This document shows positions 1-5,637 of a stretch of 5,637 bases of DNA, piece by piece. This DNA is from Oligoflexia bacterium. GTDB taxonomy: Bacteria; Myxococcota_A; UBA796; UBA2385. Position numbers and translations under genes: made by a program. The notes beneath the pieces were generated by a model. It was not told the origin of the DNA, did no database searches, and worked only from the letters and a program-made list of their open reading frames with translations. The stretch covers positions 1-5,637 of the forward strand of contig JAADHA010000623.1 of assembly GCA_013152105.1 (NCBI GenBank), read 5' to 3'. Position 1 is the first letter of the stretch. Every line of letters starts with the position of its first letter.

Positions 1-884
1 GATCGACGCACCAGGTGGCTGATCGCGGCCGCGCCGGTGACCGGGTCGAAGTCGCCCCCGTCCAACTCGACGCAGACGCTGACCGCAGGCAGGCCCAGGT
101 GCAGGGCGCCGCACCACTGCGGTCGGCGGGCGATGCGCACGGAGACGGGTACGTCATCCTGGCCCTCGACCCCCCAGGCTGGGGTGGGCCCGGCCAGGTG
201 CAGGCGCAGGTGGAGCTGTCCTCGACCCCCCAGACCGTCCGCCTCGGTCAGCGGGATCACCACCGTGTGCAGATCCGCCTGGCGCGCGGCGACCCGAGCG
301 ACGAACTCGGCGTCCGCGGCGCTGGACAGACTGCTGACGCTCAAGTTGTCGCGGAAGCTGGCCAGGGTCACGGCCTGGCCGGGCGTCAGGACCAGCAGGC
401 GGAAGGGAAAGCGGTCGGGTTCCGCGGTCGGGCCCAGGGTCCGGGCCGTGTTGGGATCCACCCAGAACAGGGGGGTTCCGGCCGCCAGACCGCCGATGAT
501 GTCCAAGCTGAGGTCCGGCCGAGGCGCGACCTGGACCAGCGGGTCGGGGAGCGGTTCGGGCCGCGGACCCCTTGGGACGGTCGTGTGCTGGTCCGACTGC
601 GGTGCGGCTTGCGCCGCCTGCATGGGTAGTGGGGGTGGTTCGTACTTCTGGCCGATCACCTGTCGGATGAGGCGGGTCGCGGTGGGCTGGAGAGCGTGCA
701 GCATGTCGATGTAGCGGGCATCCTCGACGATGTCAGCCTGGTCGGCGGTCTTGCGAAGGTGGTCATCGCTGAGCACCCCGACCAGGTGCATGGGCTTGCC
801 CTGTCGCGAGGAGAAGGCTCCGAGCTCGGGGACCGGCCGGGTCGTGACCCAGACCCCGCCGATGACGAAGCGCAGCCCCTCGTC
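1..884 (-). CDS. Degenerate Hsp90-like protein, middle and C-terminal part (partial, runs off left edge)
   Basis: This minus-strand frame is open without a stop from about position 884 to the window edge (294 codons). It has no convincing start or ribosome binding site of its own, although a GTG at 917 exists in frame. I read it as the continuation of the gene starting at 1599 after a one-base frame change. Its first ~75 residues continue an Hsp90-type middle domain: a 'GVLSDDHLRKTADQAD' stretch lines up without gaps against 'SNTLEHTLTRDSVL' in the upstream Hsp90-like protein, but the catalytic arginine there (R318) is Gln here. Next comes a Pro/Gln/Ala-rich linker (segment residues ~81-122), then a beta-rich region I do not recognise ('GTPLFWVDPNTARTLG', 'FRLLVLTPGQAVTL', 'QLHLRLHLAGP'). 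No membrane segment or signal is visible. The function of the C-terminal region is unknown and its end lies outside the window. Coding status is well supported by the long open frame and G/C-rich third positions. Confidence 0.75.
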
Positions 885-1599
885 TCGCCTTGCGCGCCGG
901 CAAAGCGAGCACGCCACGCCGACCATCCAAGTCGAAGGGAGTGGCCTGGCGGGCGCCGAACACCTCGATCTTTCGGCGTGTGTGATAGCCGAAGGGGGCG
1001 CGATAGTTGAGCAAGATCGGCACCGGGCAGTACAGGCAGCGCTCCTCGACCAGACCCTGCTCCACCGTGAAGCCCGAGGCTCCAAAGCGGGTAAACCAAC
1101 TGGTGGTGAACTCGACCACCAGGTAGCTGCCCTGGAAAGGATCTTCTGGCTGTCCCAGCACACCTTTTCCGCGTCGATCCAGGTCCATCCGCACCGTGCC
1201 GGGGCTGGTCCCGTCGCCGCTCTCGATGCGGAGCAGCTTGGGGCGGCGCTGGAGCAGGGCGTTGAGGGCGACGGCGAGCTGGACGACGTGGCGGGTCTCT
1301 GTGGCCGTGCGATCGGCGAAGAGGTAGTCGAACACGTTCTGAAGCTGGTCCGCGGTGAAGTTGCGTCCACCGACCCAGGCAAAGAAGAGTCGCTCCTTGG
1401 ACACGTCGATGGCGATCCAGCGGGCACCGGCGAAGACGGCCGCTTGGACCAGCTCCAGGATGTACTCCTCGGGCCGACGCAGGGTGAACTCGCGCAGCTT
1501 CTCGACGGCCTTGGTGCGAGACAGCGTGAACCGTCGCCGCTCGACGAAGCGACCGGGGCTGCGGCTACGTTCCAGGATGCTGTCGAGCTGGGCGCTCAT
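763..1599 (-). CDS. Degenerate Hsp90/GHKL-like protein, N-terminal part (frameshifted)
   Basis: The ATG at 1599 overlaps the stop of the upstream Hsp90-like gene in an ATGA, with a GGAGAG ribosome site 5 bases away. About 238 residues read as good coding sequence. The last ~40 residues of this frame (Arg/Ala/Gly-rich, stop at 763) look like out-of-frame translation. The N-terminus follows the Bergerat ATP-binding fold of its neighbour: 'RPEEYILELVQAAVFAGA' aligns with 'RPLDFLRELVQNSIDAGT'. The Mg-coordinating Asn of the N-box is Ala53 here, the ATP-binding DxGxG is replaced by 'AWVGGRN' (~74-80), and the Gly-rich lid motif is missing around 104-114. Glu49 survives. Residues ~158-238 resemble the start of an Hsp90 middle domain and contain a 'RCLYCP' pair of cysteines (188, 191). 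I infer a pseudo-ATPase partner of the upstream protein. A diverged, unrelated fold is possible but less likely given the ungapped motif match. The continuation is described under positions 1-884. Confidence 0.75.
   Translation of the reverse strand: MSAQLDSILERSRSPGRFVERRRFTLSRTKAVEKLREFTLRRPEEYILELVQAAVFAGARWIAIDVSKERLFFAWVGGRNFTADQLQNVFDYLFADRTATETRHVVQLAVALNALLQRRPKLLRIESGDGTSPGTVRMDLDRRGKGVLGQPEDPFQGSYLVVEFTTSWFTRFGASGFTVEQGLVEERCLYCPVPILLNYRAPFGYHTRRKIEVFGARQATPFDLDGRRGVLALPARKARRGAALRHRRGLGHDPAGPRARSLLLATGQAHAPGRGAQR
876..905 (-). other. Frame break within the degenerate Hsp90-like gene
   Basis: Reading the minus strand, the frame from 1599 gives sensible protein through 'LALPARKA' (to position 886). 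Sensible protein then resumes as 'DEGLRFVIGGVWVTTRP' from 884 in the next frame, so one base near 885 is surplus. The exact point cannot be fixed closer than roughly this interval. Both flanks have G/C-rich third positions and match consecutive parts of the same fold, so they belong to one gene. The break spans the codons gcg-aga-cga-ggg, where AGA and CGA are likely rare. The cause may be a sequencing or assembly error, a real inactivating insertion, or a +1 recoding site. I favour an error or a recent mutation, because the downstream frame is still clean for 294 codons. Confidence 0.7.
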
Positions 1600-3413
1600 G
1601 GCTGCTCTCCGCGCAGTTCGAGGGTTGCGGCCTTCACCAGCCTGTCGAAGCTGTCCTCACCCTCGACGCCTTCACGCTCCAACACGGCCTGGGCCAGCCC
1701 AAAGGCCGCGGTCAGCGGACGCTCACCCGCCAAGACCACCTGGGCCAGGAAGTAGGGGTGGAGGCGGTTGATGAGCAGGGTGCGTCGCTGCAAGACGCTG
1801 GGGAGCCAGCGCCAGCGCCCCGAGCTGCGGTGGGACAGCTTGCCATCGGTGTTCGCCTCGACGATCAGCGCCTGGTCCGCATCGCCGGGAAGGACCGCCA
1901 CCCCCAGGTCCAGGCGTCCGTCCACGCTCTCGCTGAGCAGTTCGCCGCATCTCTTGAGCAGCGTGGCTTCCTGAGGGCCGAGCTGGCGGAGGTCTACGTG
2001 TTGAGGGAGGAAGTAGAGCTTGTCGGCGCTCATGATCTGGCGGTGGGACTTGCCAAACGAGAAGAAGGGGCGGCGCCAGGTGGCAGCGAGCAGCTCGCGC
2101 AGCTCGACCTGATCATCGAAGAGCGGCACTCCCTGGGCATCGAGGGCGTCGGCGAGGGGCCCAGAACCGGGAAAGAGCAGGGTCGCGCCCTGTTCCGCGT
2201 AGGCCTGGTCGAGCTGATCGAGCGTCTGGGCCCGGCCACTGTGCGTGCGCAACAGCGGTGTCGTCCGAGCCTCGGCTAGCGTGACGTGGATCGCCGCCGT
2301 GTGGCACTCGACCGCGATGTGGTGATGCCAGCCTTCCAGCGACTCGCCGGCCAGAACCGCCTGGCCGACCCGCTCCAGCAGGGCCTTTTGGAGCAGGACG
2401 ATGGCATCGCCGAGCACATCCATGGCCAGCTTCCAGTGCTCGTCTTGCAAGACGCTGTCACGGGTCAAGGTGTGTTCGAGGGTGTTGCTCTTGACCTTGA
2501 AGCGGAGGTGGCCGATGCGGTAGCGATGGTCGCCGAGCACGTCCTCGTTCTCGGTGTTCATCAGCGTGAGGCCACCGTTGTAGAAGCCGTAGCGAGGGCG
2601 CGAGGCCACGCCGACGACCACCTGGACGCCTTGGTCCTGGTGCGTCACGGAGAAGTCCGCGTCGACCGCCAGGGGACTGTTGATCTGCTCGGGGCCGCCT
2701 GCCGCTGGGGTGTCTGCGGCTGGGGTGTCTGCGGCGAAGTCTGCGAAGGGGTCGGCCGAGGCGGTGGTCGGCGTGGCGACGGTGGTTGTCTTGTCCCAGA
2801 AGGTGATCGGCGTGTCACTGTGTTCGCACCAGAAGTGCAGGATCCAGCGACTCTCGCGGACGAAGTGCGCCAGTTCGCTGCGCGGCATCCGCTTGAAGAG
2901 CGTGATCTGCGTGCCGGCGATGGGCGTCTCCACCGCGACCTTGTCGAAGCTGCGGTCCTGGTGGAAGAGCAGCTCCCAGCTCTCGCCGTGGCGACCGGTG
3001 CGCAGCAGCACGGCGTCGGGGTGGATCGCGAAGATCGACGTAAAGCCGATGCCGAACTTGCCGATCTTGGTGAGATCGTCTTCCTTGGTCGAGGCGAACA
3101 TGCGGGTGAGCTGACGGTCGATGATCTCCTCGTCCATGCCCTCGCCCCAGTCGTCGACGTGGATCTCGAGCATCCCCTGGGCGCCATCTTGGGCGGTCGC
3201 ATCGGGGGCCGTCGCGTCGGGGTCGTTGTAGGACAGCCACACGTCGACCCGCGGGGTGCCCGCGTCGATCGAGTTCTGGACCAGCTCGCGCAGAAAGTCG
3301 AGGGGCCGGGCGAACTGGTTGACCAGGTTTTCCAGGGCCTGCCCGGCGAGCCCCACCATCTCGGAGGGTGTTCCGGGCGACGTATCGCTCGGGTTCTTGA
3401 GGGGATCTGGCAT
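1596..3413 (-). CDS. Hsp90/HtpG-family molecular chaperone-like GHKL ATPase
   Basis: Predicted cytoplasmic ATP-driven chaperone of the Hsp90 type, 605 residues, close to HtpG length. Visible motifs: N-box 'LRELVQNSIDAG' with Glu43 (general base) and Asn47 (Mg ligand); 'DDWGEGM' with Asp88, Gly90 and Gly92 (adenine binding); 'STK' at 108-110; and the Gly-rich lid end 'KIGKFGIGF' (116-124). The middle domain carries 'SNTLEHTLTRDSVL' (~308-321), where Arg318 is the likely counterpart of the Hsp90 catalytic Arg. The C-terminal 'RPLTAAFGLAQAVLE' and following 'DSFDRLVK' resemble the end of HtpG's dimerisation domain. Two short low-complexity insertions (PDATA x2 near 64-73, ADTPA x2 near 228-237) are unusual. 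I chose ATG at 3413 because GGAG lies 9 bases upstream; an in-frame GTG at 3470 would add 19 residues but has no ribosome site. The sequence is divergent enough that I do not assign htpG. The gene is first in an operon with the degenerate partner. Confidence 0.88.
   Translation of the reverse strand: MPDPLKNPSDTSPGTPSEMVGLAGQALENLVNQFARPLDFLRELVQNSIDAGTPRVDVWLSYNDPDATAPDATAQDGAQGMLEIHVDDWGEGMDEEIIDRQLTRMFASTKEDDLTKIGKFGIGFTSIFAIHPDAVLLRTGRHGESWELLFHQDRSFDKVAVETPIAGTQITLFKRMPRSELAHFVRESRWILHFWCEHSDTPITFWDKTTTVATPTTASADPFADFAADTPAADTPAAGGPEQINSPLAVDADFSVTHQDQGVQVVVGVASRPRYGFYNGGLTLMNTENEDVLGDHRYRIGHLRFKVKSNTLEHTLTRDSVLQDEHWKLAMDVLGDAIVLLQKALLERVGQAVLAGESLEGWHHHIAVECHTAAIHVTLAEARTTPLLRTHSGRAQTLDQLDQAYAEQGATLLFPGSGPLADALDAQGVPLFDDQVELRELLAATWRRPFFSFGKSHRQIMSADKLYFLPQHVDLRQLGPQEATLLKRCGELLSESVDGRLDLGVAVLPGDADQALIVEANTDGKLSHRSSGRWRWLPSVLQRRTLLINRLHPYFLAQVVLAGERPLTAAFGLAQAVLEREGVEGEDSFDRLVKAATLELRGEQP
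1605..1610 (-). promoter_or_regulatory. Ribosome binding site for the degenerate Hsp90-like gene
   Basis: GGAGAG on the minus strand, five bases before the ATG at 1599, lies inside the last codons of the upstream gene. Together with the ATGA stop/start overlap it supports coupled translation of the two proteins and fixes the start. Confidence 0.65.
2704..2733. repeat. Two perfect 15-bp tandem copies, in frame within the Hsp90-like gene
   Basis: The unit gctggggtgtctgcg occurs twice back to back and encodes two ADTPA pentapeptides on the minus strand. It lies in an Ala/Thr/Pro/Asp-rich stretch (about residues 208-242) between the end of the ATPase domain and the middle domain. This is where Hsp90 proteins have a variable linker, so it is probably a flexible tether that varies by slippage. 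Confidence 0.8.
3192..3221. repeat. Two near-identical 15-bp tandem copies, in frame within the Hsp90-like gene
   Basis: Two 15-bp units differing at two positions encode PDATA twice on the minus strand. They sit within the ATPase domain, between the strand after the N-box ('VDVWLS') and the strand leading into the 'DDWGEGM' motif. They should form an extended surface loop rather than disturb the nucleotide pocket. Confidence 0.75.
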
Positions 3414-3422
3414 CGGCAGAGG

Positions 3423-3426
3423 CTCC
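3423..3426 (-). promoter_or_regulatory. Ribosome binding site deciding the Hsp90-like start
   Basis: GGAG on the minus strand, nine bases upstream of the ATG at 3413, is the reason for preferring this start. The alternative in-frame GTG at 3470 is preceded by 'gcgccatcgacct', with no Shine-Dalgarno-like sequence. Confidence 0.5.
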
Positions 3427-3524
3427 ACGGCGAGCACGACAGGTGCTGCGAGCGAGGTGCAGCTTGCCACAGGTCGATGGCGCTGCGCGGCTGGTTAAGT
3501 CGTCCCTCTCACCACCCATCCACT

Positions 3525-3529
3525 GGGGG
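3525..3529 (+). promoter_or_regulatory. Ribosome binding site for the AckA-PduL fusion
   Basis: GGGGG five bases upstream of the GTG at 3535 is the only purine-rich stretch near the start. It supports the GTG start, which also places 'NCGSSS' at the usual distance from the acetate kinase N-terminus. Confidence 0.5.
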
Positions 3530-3534
3530 TCGCT

Positions 3535-5349
<1,815 letters not shown>

Positions 5350-5366
5350 TGGCGGGCGTTGTCCAT

Positions 5367-5415
5367 GGCCCTGGTTCCTGGTTCCTGAGGCATTGACAAG
5401 CGGCGGAGCCAGGCC
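5367..5415. other. Imperfect inverted repeat after the fusion gene
   Basis: Bases 5367-5378 can pair with 5405-5415: nine consecutive pairs including one G-U, one bulged C, then two more G-C pairs, around a 26-base loop. No T-run follows, so it is not a standard intrinsic terminator. The left arm includes the first of two adjacent TGGTTCC copies (5372-5378, 5379-5385). It could be a factor-binding site or chance in GC-rich DNA. Confidence 0.3.
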
Positions 5416-5421
5416 CACGAT
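5393..5421 (+). promoter_or_regulatory. Candidate sigma-70-type promoter for the lipoprotein gene
   Basis: A consensus -35 TTGACA (5393-5398) is followed after 17 bases by CACGAT (5416-5421), which matches the -10 consensus at three of six positions, including the important second A and last T. It lies 30 bases before the start of the lipoprotein gene. A perfect TTGACA in such GC-rich sequence stands out, but the weak -10 keeps confidence moderate. Confidence 0.4.
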
Positions 5422-5442
5422 CCTCTCGAGTCCTTGTCCCCC

Positions 5443-5447
5443 GGAGA
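5443..5447 (+). promoter_or_regulatory. Ribosome binding site for the lipoprotein gene
   Basis: GGAGA ending four bases before the ATG at 5452 supports this start over the in-frame TTG at 5434. Confidence 0.6.
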
Positions 5448-5451
5448 CACC

Positions 5452-5637
5452 ATGTTCTTGCTCGGTGTGCTGCTTCTTCAAGGCTGCCCGATGACCCCGA
5501 AGCCGGTTGGGAGCGACTCCGGCGGCTCTGGCGACTCCGGTGGCTGCGAGGCTACGACCTGGTATGCCGACGGCGATGGCGACAGCTACGGCGACGCCTC
5601 GGCCTCCAACTCGGCCTGCGACCAGCCCTCCGGCTAC
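5452..5637 (+). CDS. Putative lipoprotein with MopE-type metal-binding motif (partial, runs off right edge)
   Basis: Sixty-two codons are visible. The first residues, MFLLGVLLLQGC, form a very short hydrophobic signal ending in a lipobox-like LQGC. Cys12 would be lipidated, anchoring the protein to a membrane and placing the rest outside the cytoplasm. There is no positive charge before the hydrophobic stretch, which is unusual but seen in short myxobacterial lipoprotein signals; the TTG at 5434 would lengthen it only slightly. A Ser/Gly/Asp-rich spacer (20-31) follows. Then comes 'TWYADGDGDSYGD' (36-48), Asp-rich like calcium-binding loops, and 'ACDQPSGY' (55-62). This is the start of the repeat described as the MopE-like putative metal-binding motif, normally followed by a DCDD-type segment. 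Such proteins are usually long, repetitive surface proteins. Metal and role are unknown. The gene has its own candidate promoter and ribosome site, so it is probably independent of the fusion enzyme. Confidence 0.75.
   Translation, partial: MFLLGVLLLQGCPMTPKPVGSDSGGSGDSGGCEATTWYADGDGDSYGDASASNSACDQPSGY

Larger units (their letters stand above)
3414..3534. promoter_or_regulatory. Divergent intergenic region between the chaperone operon and the fusion kinase gene
   Basis: These 121 bases separate two start codons facing away from each other, so promoters for both directions should lie here or extend into the genes. I see no clear -35/-10 pair. A TTGCCA at 3464-3469 and a TGGTTAAGT (extended -10-like) at 3492-3500 are on the plus strand, but their spacing is too long for them to form one promoter. 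A short inverted repeat GCTGC/GCAGC (3445-3463) is too weak to call an operator. No heat-shock CIRCE-like inverted repeat is visible. Confidence 0.4.

Noticed and set aside
15..629. Plus-strand open frames of 204 and 225 codons at the left edge
   Set aside because: The minus strand has an uninterrupted, sensible frame across the whole stretch that continues the adjacent gene. The plus-strand products are Arg/Gly/Gln-rich shadows.
656..1099. Minus-strand frame of 147 codons as the continuation of the broken gene
   Set aside because: Its product is Ser/Arg/Pro-rich out-of-frame sequence. The correct continuation is the other minus-strand frame, which is open to the window edge and preserves the Hsp90-like landmark.
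730..1755. Plus-strand open frame of 341 codons opposite the degenerate Hsp90-like gene
   Set aside because: It is antisense to well-supported coding sequence, has no recognisable domain, and crosses two minus-strand genes. Long antisense frames are expected in such GC-rich DNA.
3433..3463. Short inverted repeats (AGCAC/GTGCT and GCTGC/GCAGC) as operators
   Set aside because: Five-base arms are expected by chance in this base composition, and they do not line up with a promoter.

Overview
The window is very GC-rich with strong G/C preference at third codon positions. It ends in a short-signal lipoprotein carrying the calcium/copper-type 'YADGDGDSYGD...CDQPSGY' motif that is common in Myxococcota and other former Deltaproteobacteria. 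A myxobacterium-like or related soil/sediment bacterium is my inference; no rRNA or other taxonomic marker is present.

Layout. Positions 1-1599 (minus strand) hold the 5' and middle part of one long gene that runs off the left edge. It is broken by a one-base frame change near position 885. It encodes a protein built like an Hsp90-type GHKL (Bergerat-fold) ATPase whose ATP-binding residues have been lost. Immediately upstream in the same operon, overlapping by the 4-base ATGA, is a full-length Hsp90/HtpG-like ATPase (minus strand, 1596-3413) with all its visible catalytic motifs intact. A 121-base region separates this operon from a divergent plus-strand gene (3535-5349). That gene encodes a single 604-residue polypeptide with acetate kinase (AckA) fused to a PduL-type phosphotransacylase. 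After a further 102 bases with a candidate promoter, a putative lipoprotein gene (from 5452) runs off the right edge.

How the genes may work together. The two minus-strand genes look like an intact/degenerate Hsp90-like pair. Tight translational coupling and matching domain layout suggest the two proteins act in one complex, with the first hydrolysing ATP and the second serving as a structural, regulatory or client-binding partner. The fusion enzyme would carry out both steps of acyl-CoA -> acyl-phosphate -> acid + ATP (or the reverse) in one chain. No sequence evidence links it functionally to the chaperone pair beyond the divergent arrangement. The most noteworthy items are the Hsp90/pseudo-Hsp90 pair, the AckA-PduL fusion, and the frame break in the degenerate partner.
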